Shown: positions 1 through 11,725 of the stretch, piece after piece
Layout: the number at the start of each line of letters is the position of its first letter
How positions within the stretch are numbered: position 1 is the stretch's first letter
DNA from: Axinella damicornis
Taxonomy: Eukaryota; Porifera; Demospongiae; Axinellida; Axinellidae
DNA: 64,000 nucleotides
Direction: 5' to 3'
NCBI GenBank assembly: GCA_963931865.1
Contig: OZ007507.1
Location: 8,057,847 to 8,121,846, forward strand
Made by a program: the position numbers and the translations under genes
The notes under the pieces: model-generated
What the model was told of the DNA's origin: nothing
The model's input: the letters and a program-made list of their open reading frames with translations, nothing else
Databases searched by the model: none

Positions 1-56
1 TACAGCAATCTTAGCGATCAAAAACTGGAGGTGTAGAAGGCCTGGAAGCAAGGCTA
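1..56. mobile_element. Right half of a TAGCCTCGTTCCCAG-family hairpin element, cut by the window edge
   Basis: The sequence around 17-56 (AAAAACTGGAGGTGTAGAAG, then GCAAGGCTA) matches the right arm of the complete element at 44517-44939. The left arm lies outside the window. Confidence 0.6.
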
Positions 57-481
57 ATATAAATAGCATCCCTCCATGTGCTTGAGTTCACTGCACAATG
101 TTTTTTTGTTGTTGTATGCAGTGCTACAGTTGCACTGTGCAGCAGACAGCTGAGCTTTGAAGAGTGGTGTGTTGAGTATGGCATAACGTATGGAACCCAA
201 GAGGAGCAAAACGTTAGGGAAAGGGTGTTCTACCAGAATGCAGACCTTGTGGAGGCATTAAACAGGTACTGTCCTAGCTAGAATGTTTGTTTGCATAGAT
301 TTTGGTATGAGTGAAGGTAAAATGTCGTACATGTACTTTAGTATGTTTGTCTCACGTACTTCACGCTTCTGAACGTGCAATAGCAAAGAATGACCATGTT
401 TCAAGGGGTGGTTACTCCCACATCACAGTGTACCTCCCACCACAACTTACATGGCAATTAAGAGCATGCACTTCCCGTCTG

Positions 482-949
482 GATGCTGAATTACAGCGTT
501 CTGATTGGTCGACCACTTCCCTCATTCAGAGATGTGACCTTCACACTGAACCAGTTTGCTGACATGAGTACGGCTGACTTTAAACACAAAATCCTCATGC
601 CCCCTCGCCCTCCCCCCAAGCTGCCTCCATATCGCTATGCCCTTCATTCCACTGGTACCCCACCTCCCAACTCCTTTGACTGGAGAGAGAAGGGCGTGGT
701 TACAAGTGTGAAGGACCAGGGCTCTGTGGGATGCTGAATTACAGTGGTTGACCATGCAGAGATGTGACCTTCACACTGAATCAGTTTGCTGACATGAGTA
801 CGGCTGACTTTAAACACAAAATCCTCGCCCTCCCCCCAAGCTGCCTCCATATCGTTATGCCCTTCATTCCACCGGTACCCCACCTCCCAACTCCTTTGAC
901 TAGAGAGAGAAGGGCGTGGTTACAAGTGTGAAGGACCAGAGCTCTGTGG
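482..949 (+). repeat. Imperfect tandem duplication of a protease exon
   Basis: A unit of about 248 bp starting GATGCTGAATTACAG (482 and again 730) is present twice and contains the intron end plus the exon coding TLNQFADM to VKDQG. Copy two lacks 10 bp of a C-rich stretch and has one nonsense change. Confidence 0.85.
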
Positions 950-1884
950 GATCCTGTTGGGCATTTAGCACTGTGGAGATCGTAGAGGGCCAGTGGGCAA
1001 TGGCAGGGAGCAACCTCACTTCATTGTCAGCTGAGCAGCTGGTGGACTGTGATGCAACCTATGACCCAGATAAGTACGTAATGAATGAGCCAATGCGTAT
1101 GTGTTGTGTCCGATTTCATCCCTCTCTCTTCCCCTACCCATGGATCCAAGAAAGGGGCAGTATATCATTCTTGAAGTGCATGCTTTGTGCCTTCATACGT
1201 AGAGTCTGTGAAGGAGTCACAAAGCACGGAAATTATTTCACTGTCATCTTTACAGTTGTCAGGAAGGGCTCTCATGGTAACTTGGTGCTTTCCACTGCCC
1301 TGCTACTACTTTCTGCTTCCGTTTCGTGTCTTTCTCTGCACTGTTCGGTGATAATTTGTGCAATCAGAATGTATTATAGTAAACTAGCTAGGGGCATGCC
1401 CATAGGCGTACCAGTCAGTGAAAGGGTGGGCTACAACCCCCGTAGCCCCCCTGGATCCGCCCCTGCCCCTGGTGTTAGTGTGGAAGCAGTACAGTCATTT
1501 AATATTTGGAAGTCAGGAGGATAGGTGGAGCAGCTCTATACGCCTGACTCTCAGCCTGTACTGCTGCCAGAGTGGGGGGAAGAGGGAGCTGGAAGGAAGA
1601 ACACAGCTACAACTTGTACCATCGCACTCCAATCACAGTACAAAAGCAACAGAGACAGATAAACATACTGTGCAGTGTAGTATTCATTCTGCCCCCTCAC
1701 AGTGTATTTCTGTTGCTCTCATACATACATACATACATACATACATACATAGCTTGCACCAGGATTGCAACGTGTTTGGAGGGTGGCCGTACCTGGCCTA
1801 CCAGTACATCGAGAAAGCAGTAAGTTTCAAGTTTAAGTCTGTAGATATTCAATTCCTTATGCAAGTGCAGAGGTATAAATGGCT

Positions 1885-1961
1885 TAGCCTTGTTACCAGT
1901 GAACAGCTTAGCCTTGTTTCCAATTTTTGTTCGCGCATGGGAGAGCCTGGGAACGAGGCTA
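1885..1961. mobile_element. 77-bp hairpin-family element with 9-bp target duplication
   Basis: Termini are TAGCCTTGTTACC and GGGAACGAGGCTA. It is flanked by TAAATGGCT (1876-1884) and TAAATAGCT (1962-1970), an 8/9 match. It sits in an intron of the protease pseudogene. Confidence 0.75.
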
Positions 1962-2654
1962 TAAATAGCTTGGACCTCTGAGATTCCTTGAGCCTGTACT
2001 ATCAGTATAGTGTACTTGCAACCTGCATTTGTGTGATGGTTTACATAATGTGTGTGAGATTATGGTTGCTATGTAAGTATCATGAAAGAGCATCCTGCAT
2101 CTGAGGCGTGCATGGTTGATATTCTGTGTATAGCGTTAGGGGGTTTAGAACTGGCTATATGAAGTGATATACAGTTGAGATGATCTACATCTACAGAAAT
2201 ATAGCTACACCAGCTGCTATACATGGTACTAGAGCTAAATTACTGGATATTACTGGAGATTACTGGAATATGTATTATAATGTCTGTACAGGGAGGCATA
2301 GAGAGTGAAATGGACTACCCGTACTGCAGTGGATTTGGGAAGTGTTTCCCATGCGTACCACAGGGGTACAACAAGACTCGCTGTGGCCCAGCCCCGCCCT
2401 CCTGCAACAAGACGGACAGCTGTACTAACAAATTTGACCACAGCAAGTTTGTCTCTGGACTGAAGGTCAAGTCATGGGTGGCCATTGCCAAGGTAACGTG
2501 AACAGCTGTCAGTCTCTGCACACGCTTGACTGTTCAATGCACTCACACCATGCAGCAGTCGGTCCATTCCCATTCCCTGTTCCGTCCTTCGATCCTTCAC
2601 TGCAGTGTGCCCCCCCCCCCCCCACTTCCTCCCTTCTGCTCCTATATGCACCTG

Positions 2655-2860
2655 TTCTAGTGTTGGGCTATCAGAGTATTAGTTTAGTTAAAGTGGATCA
2701 TGCAGTTAGTTATTAATTTTGATTGTGCTCCTTCAGTTTTATAGTTAGTTAACGTAACTAAAATGGAAAAAGGCCTAACTTAGTTTTGGTTAACTAAAAG
2801 AAAGCTAGTGAAATTCAATTTTTAGTTTAAGTTTTAGTTGTTTGAGCGAACCAAACATTA
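2655..2860. repeat. Dispersed TAACTAAAACTAA-rich repeat, copy 1
   Basis: A run of TTAGTTTAGTT and GTTAACTAAAA motifs in the intron before the His-encoding protease exon. Related sequence occurs at 12255-12475 and 55645-55755. It may be a degraded transposon end; the family is unknown. Confidence 0.5.
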
Positions 2861-3370
2861 TAGTTAGACACCTGCTATGTACACGCACACATACTACATA
2901 TAAACACACACCCTCTTGATCAGGACGAGAACACAATGCAGTCAGAATTGGTATCACAAGGTCCCCTCTCAGAACTGATGAATGCGGAGTTACTCCAGTT
3001 CTACCACTCTGGGGTCTGGGACCCACTCACCAGCTGTGACCCCACCGGACTTGACCACGGTAGGTGCATTCTGCACTCCCTGCTCTACTGCCCCCTCAAT
3101 GAAATGTCCCTATTGCTACTGAGTTGTATACTGAGTGATGCAGGTATCTGTTACCTACTCACGTACACCACAGTACGTTACATTTGTCACTCAGTATGTT
3201 ATTCATAGCTAGCTATATAGCCACAAGTACACCACATACAGTAGTACGTACGTCATACACCTCATCTCTATTCAACATGCAGCTGTGCTCCTGGTGGGCT
3301 ATGGACCAGCACTATTGATGACTGTTCTGGGAACAATAGCCAACTACATCAGAGATTGTGTCAGTGTTCA

Positions 3371-4315
3371 TTAATGTACAATGCACCATGCTCCCATAGC
3401 TTGTTGACATGTCTAATGGCTACCTCAGGCTGACACTGCTGAACAACGATTGTATGATTGATGTGAGGATGTGAGTAAGGGCGAACGTTTATACCAGCAT
3501 GCAGTATAGTGTATTATGTTATAGCTGTACCATGGCTTCGCAGTGAAGAAAGTACCTTTGAAGAAAGTCCATAAGAAAGCCCCCATGCTATAAAATAATA
3601 TTATGGCCAGGGCTGGTTCTAGATGCGCACGTTTCCGGTACATATAGCTACATGTACCTATTTCCTGCTGTACCAATATCTATGTCGTAATTTCTTTTAA
3701 TATGCACTTCATAATTATGAGTTACTGACTCTTTCACGAGGGTCTGGTACCGAGACTAACTCTTTCACATAGTATGAAGGTACAGAGTGCCTCCAGAGTT
3801 GTACAAAGTATAGTATAGTAAGTTTTACCCATGTTATAAAATACAATAGCAGGGAGTCCATATTGCAAAGCATCAATCTAGGCTAATGGCTGTTGGGGCA
3901 CCAATGTGTAAGCTGATTGAACAAATAGGATTATAAGCTTATCTCACTCCATACAATAACCTTCCTGTTGTACTTATGAGCTAACTGAGCAGCAACAGAT
4001 GCATACATAAGAATAGACAAGTACTCACAGTGTATAGTGTCTCAACACGATTAATTAATGAGGGGAACCTGCACTTTGTGTGATGCTGGATACAAACTGT
4101 AAATGGAAAATCAGACAGTTAACTTATTAGTTGCCCACATCATTAGAGCTATCCAATGACTCACTAAGTCCTTAGAGAGTGGCCACTGTTGTGCGACAGC
4201 TTTACGCATGCGCGTTGCAGTGCATCCGTATCCGGCCCAGGATGCATCGGCTTTCATTGGCATTGGCGAAATGCATTGGCTTGCATTGGAATGCATTCAT
4301 TTTTGCTTCCGCTCG
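3371..4315. other. No gene recognised
   Basis: AT-rich non-coding sequence after the last protease block. No splice-bounded reading frame or known repeat was seen. Confidence 0.5.
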
Positions 4316-4318
4316 CTA

Positions 4319-4717
4319 TTAGGCCAAGCAAACTTGATTGCTTGTTTAGCGCCATGGAAACCCTGCTATTGCATGCGGGCGGGCGGTTGATTTTCATTAT
4401 TCATTGCCACTTCCTCCTCATTTCCTACTCAATTTTCAAGAACCTTGAACTTGTTTGCGAAGGTTTCAACACTCACGACGGACCAGGCAACGATTGCAAG
4501 CTACTACAGAAATGCATACAAAAGCCATGTTGCTCTACAAATAACTGCAAGAAGAGCCAACTTTGCACAACTAGCACCTACAGACCTACGCGCGGCAATA
4601 AATAGCTGCCTTCAACATCCGGTATCCTTGTAATGAATAATGAAAAATTAGGGGCGGCCCCTCTAAAAGCATGCGGGCGGGGACGCTAAACAAGGAATCA
4701 AGTTTGCTTGGCCTTAC
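4319..4717. mobile_element. Inverted-repeat element with a possible coding segment
   Basis: The left arm around 4319-4385 (AGGCCAAGCAAACTTGATT...GCATGCGGGCGGG) is the inverse of 4660-4717. Between the arms, plus-strand frame 4445-4620 is open and protein-like (TLTTDQATIASYYRNAYKSH, then QITARRANFAQLAPTDLRAA) and ends at a possible donor CATCCG/GTATCC. No family is recognised. It may be a short element carrying a captured exon. Confidence 0.5.
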
Positions 4718-5835
4718 CAGCAAACGAGTCCTCGTTGAAGCGTCTACTGGAGACAAATGCTGTCATGACTACGTATAATATAAGAGCTGCCTGTGCAGTT
4801 ACTGAGCGGAGCGAAAATACTGGTTGATGAATCCCCTACCTGCGCCAGAGACTTCTGGGGAGCAGAGTTGGTACCCAACTAGCTAGCCACTCTCTATACA
4901 AGCACAGACCACAGCAAGAGACCATGATGTGGAGGAGCCTGCGAACGAGGCTAGGTAGTCAACAGGTCCAGACGACATACTGCAGCCCTGTTCCCCTCTT
5001 CACTGAGCTACGCTCCTTCCCAGCTATAAATTAGCTGGGGAGGAGCCTGGGAACGAGGTTGGTCTCTTGCTATACTCTGAGTTCCCCGCTTCATATTAAT
5101 ATTCTCAAGTCCCCTGCACCAGGTACTTCTGTGGAGCAGAGTAGGTAACTACCCTCATGCAGTTTTGGTACAGGCATAGATTATACCCGAGACCCTCTTG
5201 CTACTTATTACAGGACTCCCAGGGAGGCTGATGGGACTTCATGTTGTCTGTGTGTGTATTATGCAAGTGTACATGTGCTGCATTTCAATCAGCAGTGTGT
5301 ACTATTCTCTAGCTGTTGTATTCTGCATGACTTGTCCATTCGGGTCAGTCAGACTCTAGTAATAACTTGCTTACACGTTTGCACGTTCAGTGTACACTGT
5401 ACATGTCTCATAAGTCATGTTTTACCTAACAGTCTGATGCATTGCAAAAACTACGCTCTGACTTGGCTATATATAAGCAGCCTCAGCCATGAGTGCATGT
5501 TGGAAAAAATTATATGAAGGGAGGTAACTACTTGATCATGTAGCTTTAGCTTATAATTATATATGTGCATCCATGGGTGGTTCAAGTAAATAAAACTGTA
5601 CCATAATTTATTCCAGTCAATTAAGGTGGGTGTGGCTTTCTGTCTTTGTGCACTGATTATACAATTATGCAAGCTAACATTATATACAAGGTATATGCAA
5701 TGCAAGTTAACTGCATTCACAGGTGCATGAGGACAGCCATTTGCATTCCTTTGTCTGAGCTATATATAAAAACAAAAACATAAGGTTCAGTTTTTACTTG
5801 AGCCACCCACATATTATGCTGCTATAATAATTATA
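4718..5835. other. Non-coding interval with partial hairpin-element ends
   Basis: GCGAACGAGGCTA near 4941 and GGGAACGAGGTT near 5058 resemble single ends of the TAGCCTCGTTCCCAG family. No gene was recognised. Confidence 0.4.
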
Positions 5836-6431
5836 CTAGGGGAATGCAGGACATTGTGGGGCGAGCGTGAGCGAGTTACATGCAGGTGCTGAATTTGCAT
5901 GGAACAGTTGCATGACATTGTGCTGAATATGCATGGAGCAGTTGCATGTGCATGTCATCAGAATGTGAGTCTGACGGGGAGCATAACACAACTTAACGAC
6001 ACAGAAGAAGAAGTTATGACACTCGTGCATGCACTTCACAGCGTTGAAGCAGTCTGGCAGGTAGGTCCGGTCCAGGAGCGGTCTCTGTCTCTGTTGTTGC
6101 CACCGAGGATGACTTCCTCGTTCTCTGCTGATGCCAGGCCAGATCTGTCATGACTGGTCACAGTGAGTTTCAGTGTTACCGTGTGCAGGGCAGTCAACTT
6201 CCCATCCTCTGAGCAGTTGCATGGCTTAGCATTTGAAAGGGACTCCGGCGAGTTATAGGGGATTGTGAGTTCAAGGAGGATCACCTCCCTTGGTCTCACT
6301 GAAGCGCTTTCCCCGTCTTCATGAAATTTAATGCTTTAGCCACTCACCGCCACACTATAGTCTCCATCCTTGCAAGGCCTTGTTGAGGTAGACTGTTCAT
6401 AGTTCGCGTCTCAGTTGGACGATATCAACGC
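5836..6431. repeat. Dispersed repeat upstream of the retrotransposon
   Basis: Sequence starting CATTGTGGGGCGAGCGTGAG recurs in diverged form at 39593-39860. The segment GTTGAGGTAGACTGTTCATA (about 6382) occurs in inverse orientation near 36660. Its nature is unknown. It ends just before the left direct repeat of the element at 6447. Confidence 0.45.
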
Positions 6432-6575
6432 ACGAGCAGGAAGTGAACTCAGTTTGGAAATAACGCATGACGCAAGAACACGCAAAATACATGGTAAACG
6501 TCACGTAATTTCGAACGTAAAACTAGAGTACGCACGTAGTATATACGACTACGGTTGGAAGACGTGTGGAGGAAA

Positions 6576-7010
6576 ATGCCTCTTTGCTGTCGTTGTAACG
6601 CTGGGGGCAAGTGTAGTAATTGTGTCTGTGTCAAGTCTCGGAGGCAATGTAGCAATTGCCTGCCTTCCCGCAAAGGCTGCTGCTCGAACACGAAGCTATC
6701 GCCCGCCTTGCAACCACCTGTCACAGCTCAAGTTCTTCCTGCCCTTTCAGTTCAAGGCCAACCCCCTCCCCTTACGTCTGCTAACTCGAGTGAACCCTCC
6801 GCCGCTGTTGCAAGTGAAACTGCCACCCCACCTGTGAGGACAACAACCCATGAAACTGACCATCCTCAATTCCCCCCAAATGAAGCCCACCATCGACGCG
6901 ACTTACTACCTAACTTGCCCGCTCATATCGAGCCGCCCCCCCCCTTCCCCCTATTTCATCGATGCCAAACCCATCTTTCAGTTGGGGTGAGTATGACTCT
7001 GAGTGCATAA
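6576..7010 (+). pseudogene. Retrotransposon N-terminal region with CxC cysteine-rich finger
   Basis: The frame begins at ATG 6576 with MPLCCRCNAGGKCSNC, followed by CVCVKSRRQCSNC and LPSRKGCC: about a dozen cysteines in CxC/CxxC spacing, resembling the CXC (tesmin/TSO1-like) fingers often found at the start of invertebrate retroelement proteins, presumably for nucleic-acid binding. A Pro/Thr-rich linker follows. The frame is lost at the C-rich run near 6940, while the downstream frame continues coherently from about 6962. One length change in that run explains the break. A programmed frameshift is possible but not supported by a recognisable slippery site. Confidence 0.7.
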
Positions 7011-9064
7011 TACACTCTTTGGACGAGACCTATTCGGAAGTTGTCCACTGGAGGAAGAATACGTTCCCTGTTCCATTTGGGAATGCTGGAAAAGGGTTTG
7101 TGTTGGAGCTAAGTAGGCTCTTCAGAGCCTATGCAGAAGGCTCCACACTGGAATCCATTGCCCTGAAAGCTTGCACTGTCATGCCTATCCTGCTCTTGCA
7201 GAAGCCTTTCAAGTCATCAAAGCAAAAGGACCACTCTGCCTGTCTAGCGAGACGATTATCCATCTGGAAGAAAGGAGATTTCAAATCCCTATTAGAGGAA
7301 GGGCGAGCCCTGCAAAACAGATTACCTAAGTCGCACCCCACGAGCAGTAACAAGCAAGATGACAACGTGGCCCGCACCTTCTCTAAATTGATGTTCCAGG
7401 GCAAGATAAATGCGGCCTTACAGCTGCTCTCACAGCACGGCAAGGGTGGGATTCTTAGTGCTGACGAAATGGTTGACCTTGGAGGTGAAGGTGAGAAGTC
7501 TGTCCTGGACATCCTATACTCAAAACACCCACACCCAGAGCCTGTCTCAATGGATGCCCTGCCTGAGGGCTACAATGATCCTCCAGAGGCACATCCTGTC
7601 ATATTCGATCAAATCACCGCTAGCAGCATTCGCTGTGCCACCTTACGCACCAAGGGTGCCGCTGGACCCTCAGGCATGGATGCCCACTGCTGGAGAAGAC
7701 TCTGCACCTCGTTCAAATCCGCCTCTCAAGATTTGTGCCATGCTTTAGCCACCCTGGCTAAGAGGCTCTGTACCACCTTCGTTGACCCAAAAGGTATTTC
7801 AGCCCTACTGGCATGCCGCCTGATTGCACTGGACAAATGCCCAGGTGTCAGACCCATTGGGATCTGTGAAACACCGAGGAGGATCATTGCAAAAGCTGTC
7901 TTATTTGCCACCAAAGGAGACGTACAGGATGCCGCTGGCTCAATGCAACTGTGCGCTGGCCAAATCTCTGGGATTGAAGCTGCCATTCATGCAATCAGGT
8001 CCATCTACTCAAACAAAGATACAGAGGCTGTTCTCCTAGTAGACGCGAGCAATGCCTTCAATTCGCTAAATCGACAGGTAGCCCTGCGCAATGCTCGTCA
8101 TCTCTGCCCATCCATTGCCACAATTGTGATCAACACCTATCGAGCGCACTCTGAGCTATTCATCGATGGCCAGGTTCTCTGGTCCGAGGAGGGCACCACA
8201 CAAGGTGATCCCCTAGCTATGCCCCTGTATGCCCTTGCAACCATTCCCCTCATCAACAATCTGAGCAGCGTTCCAGAGACCAAACAGGTGTGGTATGCTG
8301 ATGACGCGTCTGCCTCAGGAAGTTTGTCAGCACTCCGGAGCTGGTGGGATAAGCTCAGTTCCTGTGGTCCTGCCTTTGGTTACCACCCAAAGGCCAGCAA
8401 GACATGGCTGATAGTGAAGGACCACCACCTTCCCAAGGCAAGAGAGATTTTTCAGGACTCCGGTTTGAACATCACCTCACAAGGTCGGCCTTATCTGGGT
8501 GCAGCCCTGGGCTCTGAAGAATACAGCAAGCTGTTTGTGACCGAGAAAGTCTTGGAGTGGAAGGAGGAACTCCTTCGTTTGGCAGACATAGCCCTCACCC
8601 AACCACATGCAGCTTTTGCAGCCTTTACACATGGTTTTGTTCACAAGTTCACCTACCTGTCAAGAACAACCCCATTTAGTGAACATCTGCTACAACCCTT
8701 GGAGGATGTTATCCACTCTAATCTCATTCCTGCCTGGACGGGCAGAGTTCCACCAAACGACTTGGAACGTGAGCTCTTTGCCCTGCCGGCCCGTCTTGGA
8801 GGGCTTGGCATTGTCAACCCTGCCACTTCTTCTTCCAGAGAATTTGATGCCTCTGTTTCCATCTCGGCCCCTCTGAGTCACCTCATCAAATGTCAAGTAA
8901 CTGAGTACTCTGGGGATACCCTTGCAGCCCAAATGGGTGCAAAGCAAGAAGTCCGCAAGCAGAGGCAGGATATCTTGAAGTCCTCTGCTGCCACTCTCAA
9001 GGTCACCCTGAAGGCTTCACTGAAACACGCCATGGACCTTGCACAGGAGAAGGGTGCGTCAACC
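6962..9064 (+). pseudogene. Retrotransposon reverse transcriptase
   Basis: About 700 residues. Reverse transcriptase motifs are in order: the GPSGMDAHCWRRL region near residue 237, motif A LLVDASNAFNSLNR with the Asp at residue 361, motif B EGTTQGDPLAM, and motif C WYADDASASG with Asp-Asp at residues 447-448. The C-terminal part holds the thumb and linker. It copies element RNA into DNA at the nicked target in this family. The frame stops at TGA 9065-9067 and resumes in the same frame with coherent sequence, so the stop looks like a nonsense change (probably from a Trp codon). ATG 6962 is an internal Met and probably not the native start. Confidence 0.9.
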
Positions 9065-9067
9065 TGA

Positions 9068-9829
9068 ATAACCTCCCTCCCCCTCGAAGATTATGGATTC
9101 TCACTCCATAAGGGCGCATTCAGGGATGCTATGGCCTTGAGGTATGGCTGGCTTCCCTCAAACGTCCCCACCAACTGTGCCTGTGGGACCCACTTCACCG
9201 TGGAACATGCACTCTCTTGCCCGAAAGGAGGTTTCCCCTCCATCAGGCACAACGAGGTCCGTGACACTGTAGGTGGCTGGCTGTCGGAAGTCTGTAACGA
9301 TGTCTGCATTGAGCCGACATTACAGCCCATCACAGGTGAAACCCTCACTGGTGCCTCTGCAATAACTGAAGATGGCGCCAGATTGGACATTGTAGCAAAC
9401 GGTTTCTGGGGGGGTCGCTTTGAACGGGCATATTTTGACGTGAGAATATTCAACCCCCATGCCCCCTCAAATCGCCAACAAAGCCTTGCCTCCACCTACA
9501 AGAAACACGAGAGAGCAAAGATCAGAGCCTACGAACAATGGGTACGAGAGGTAGAACATGGTTCATTTACCTCTCTTGTCATGTCCCTCTCTGGTGGATG
9601 TGCCAATGCAGCGAACATCACGTACAAGCGTCTGGCCACAATGCTAGCTGAGAAGTGGGAACAACCTTACTGCAGCACACTAGCGTATATGAGATGTAAG
9701 CTGTCGTTCGCCCTCCTGAGATCATCAATTCAGTGCATACGTGGGGCACGCTCCGCAGGTGGTCGGGCTTTCAAACAAACTCCCCTCCCAACCGACCTGG
9801 TTGTGGTAGAAGCAAACATTTCACTGTGA
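9068..9829 (+). pseudogene. Retrotransposon CCHC finger and restriction-like endonuclease
   Basis: Continuation of the reverse transcriptase frame beyond the nonsense codon. From Met 9131, a Cys/His cluster (CACGTHFTVEHALSC, spacing C-X1-C-X7-H-X3-C, residues 16-30) precedes the pair RLDIVANG (Asp 86) and FDVRIFNP (Asp 103), which match the spaced acidic residues of restriction-like retroelement endonucleases. In R2-type elements this domain nicks the target to prime reverse transcription. It ends at a TGA before a short AT-rich 3' region and the right direct repeat. Confidence 0.75.
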
Positions 9830-9959
9830 ACATTTTCGTAAAACATTTTTAACTGTTTTCTAACTCACTTTGCAGCTATAATTATATTCATTTCCTGCTC
9901 TTCACATTACATTTTTTCAAAATACGAGCAGGAAGTGATTTACGGCACGACGTACGATA

Positions 9960-10400
9960 TATATATACAAGTAGCTGAGCTCGCTTCGCTCGCTCAGCTA
10001 CTTCCCCCTCGTTCGCCTACCGTGCGTAATCCGGCGCCGGACAGCTCTGTGCAGACAGCAGAGCTGCTGCTCGCCGCTTGCGTCCGCGCTTCAGCTGCTG
10101 CTCCCGGGCCCGATTGCGGCATCCGCTTCAACTGCTGCTCCCCCTTTGCCTCCGCTTCCAACTGCTGCTCCCCGATTGCACCCGCTTCATCTGCTGCTCG
10201 CCGCTTGCATCCGCTTCAGCTGCTGCTCCCGATCGCGTCCACTTCGGCTGCTACTCCCCGATTGCGTCCGCTTCAACTGCTGCTCCCCGATTACGTCCGC
10301 TTCGACTGCTGCTCCCCGATTGCGCTTGCTGGATTCCAGCCAATGCCCGGACCCAAAGTTCTCGAACATTCTTCGCGGAGTTCAAGGTTCAGTAAATAAA
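9960..10400 (+). repeat. GC-rich minisatellite, unit about 29 bp (copy 1)
   Basis: Repeats of a unit like CTCCCCGATTGCGTCCGCTT plus CAACTGCTG, about ten imperfect copies, preceded by CTTCCCCCTCGTTCGCCTAC and GTAATCCGGCGCCGGACAGC. The open frames across it are repeat-driven and not regarded as genes. Confidence 0.75.
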
Positions 10401-10534
10401 TTAAAGTACGAAGGTCGCGCGTCACTATAGTCTAGTCCCGCCCCGTGAACATCCCACTTCCGTCACTCACACACAGACACACGTTAAAATCTTAATGTAT
10501 TGATAATTATATAAATAAATTTGCGTCTATGTGG

Positions 10535-10790
10535 GGCTCGCTCACGCTCGCCCCAATGAACTTAGCTACTTCCCCCTCGTTCGCCTACCACGAGTAATCC
10601 GGCGCCGGACAGCTTCTGTGCAGAGCTGCTGCTCCCCGATTGCGTCCGCTTCAGCTGCTGCTCGCTGCTTGCGTTCGCAGCTGCTTCTCCCGAGCCCGAT
10701 TGCATCGCTTCAACTGCTGCTCACCGTTTGCGACCGCTTCCAGCTGCGCTCCTCGATTGCGCCCGCTTCAGCTGCTGCTGCGTCGCGTAG
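10535..10790 (+). repeat. GC-rich minisatellite (copy 2)
   Basis: The same leader (CTTCCCCCTCGTTCGCCTAC, then GGCGCCGGACAGC) and the same GATTGCGTCCGCTTCAGCTG units as copy 1. It abuts the foldback element directly. Confidence 0.7.
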
Positions 10791-11725
10791 AGCTTTACGT
10801 AAAATAGCAAAAAATCCCACGTGTAGTACGTGGGACGATTTTACGTGCCCAATCCCACGGGTAGTACGTGGGACGATTTTACGTCAACAACTCCACGTAC
10901 AGTACGTGGGACGATTTTACGTACGCCCAAATGACGTAAAATCCCCCAGTGTAAGTTGGGATAGTATATCTTACGTGGCAGGATTTTACGTCGATTGAAG
11001 TGACGTAAAATCTTCCCTCGTAAGATGCATGGATCGACGGACGCAAGATACGGAATATGCATGAGTGATATTAAGTGGGAGGAGCTGTTTCAACTGCAAT
11101 TGGAGGGCGGGGCTAGACGTGATGGGCTGGGCGCGGAGGATAGGTTTACCATGAATCTCATTAAGTAGATCCACGCCATACATGTAGCTGTATGTGGCCA
11201 TTTGTGCAGTAAATTAAGACGACGTTGGTCCTGCACTGCAGCAGGAAGTATCTACATACTGTAGACGTATTGAGCATGCATGTGCATTCAGCACTGGCCC
11301 TGGCCCTTACGTAACCTGATTGCCCTACTTCCTGCCGGACCAATAACCACTTTGTACAGTCATGTGAATTTCATGATGTACACCTGCATAACAGATATTC
11401 CGTGTTTTCCGTCACAGAAATGAATAGATAAGGTAATGTGAATAATTTTAGCTGATGAATATTGCCATGGCATACTGCATTACATAAGATGTGAAGTGAA
11501 GTGATAGTCTGCCTTGAACAGACAGTATGAGTTTTCAACTGAAAAAAGATAAGTGGCTTGTATATCAATGGGTAGGAACACACCATTGTGTAGAGTTGCT
11601 GCTGTTGTATAGTGCATAAGTGTGGTAACATGAACTCACTCCACACTTCTAGGTGTAACAGTGTAACTAGGATTGTATTGTATGTATTAATGTGTTACCT
11701 CTTTGGTTATGTAGGCACTAACCTG

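Larger units (their letters stand above)
122..3370 (+). pseudogene. Papain-family (C1A) cysteine protease, broken by an internal duplication
   Basis: A cathepsin-like secreted or lysosomal protease in at least six exon blocks. Exon 122-265 carries an I29 inhibitor-type propeptide (FEEWCVEYG...ERVFYQNADLVEALNR). Exon 530-736 gives TLNQFADMS and [16 protein letters not shown]. Exon 760-1077 carries the active-site block GSCWAFS, with the catalytic Cys codon at 955-957. Exon 1763-1819 gives GGWPYLAYQYIEKA. Exon 2292-2492 starts GGIESEMDYPYC. Exon 2924-3059 ends in the catalytic His (CAC 3056-3058), and 3283 onward gives AVLLVGYG. Phases join cleanly at 265/530, 1077/1763, 1819/2292, 2492/2924 and 3059/3283. 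The gene cannot make an intact enzyme as read: the exon at 530 is repeated at 760, the first copy runs to a stop before the Cys, the second has a 10-bp deletion and TGG changed to TAG at 901-903, and no Asn/NSWG block follows AVLLVGYG. The family assignment is secure. Whether the defects are real or assembly artefacts is open. Confidence 0.85.
6447..9923 (+). mobile_element. Non-LTR retrotransposon with restriction-like endonuclease, inactive
   Basis: A 3.48-kb insertion between exact 15-bp direct repeats ACGAGCAGGAAGTGA (6432-6446 and 9924-9938), read as a target-site duplication. Order: 5' leader of about 130 bp, cysteine-rich CxC finger, reverse transcriptase, CCHC finger, restriction-endonuclease-like domain, short AT-rich tail. 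This is the layout of R2/R4/NeSL-type elements, which use a C-terminal restriction-like endonuclease in place of an apurinic one. One frameshift (6935-6961) and one in-frame stop (9065-9067) inactivate it. The reading frame is otherwise nearly intact, so the insertion appears fairly young. Confidence 0.85.

Noticed and set aside
6415..6837. 140-residue plus-strand frame overlapping the CxC region
   Set aside because: A shadow of the retrotransposon frame starting at 6576.
10078..10430. Open frames across the GC-rich minisatellite, rich in CCSPIAS-like repeats
   Set aside because: Three overlapping frames are open because of the repeat unit. None has domain or splice support.
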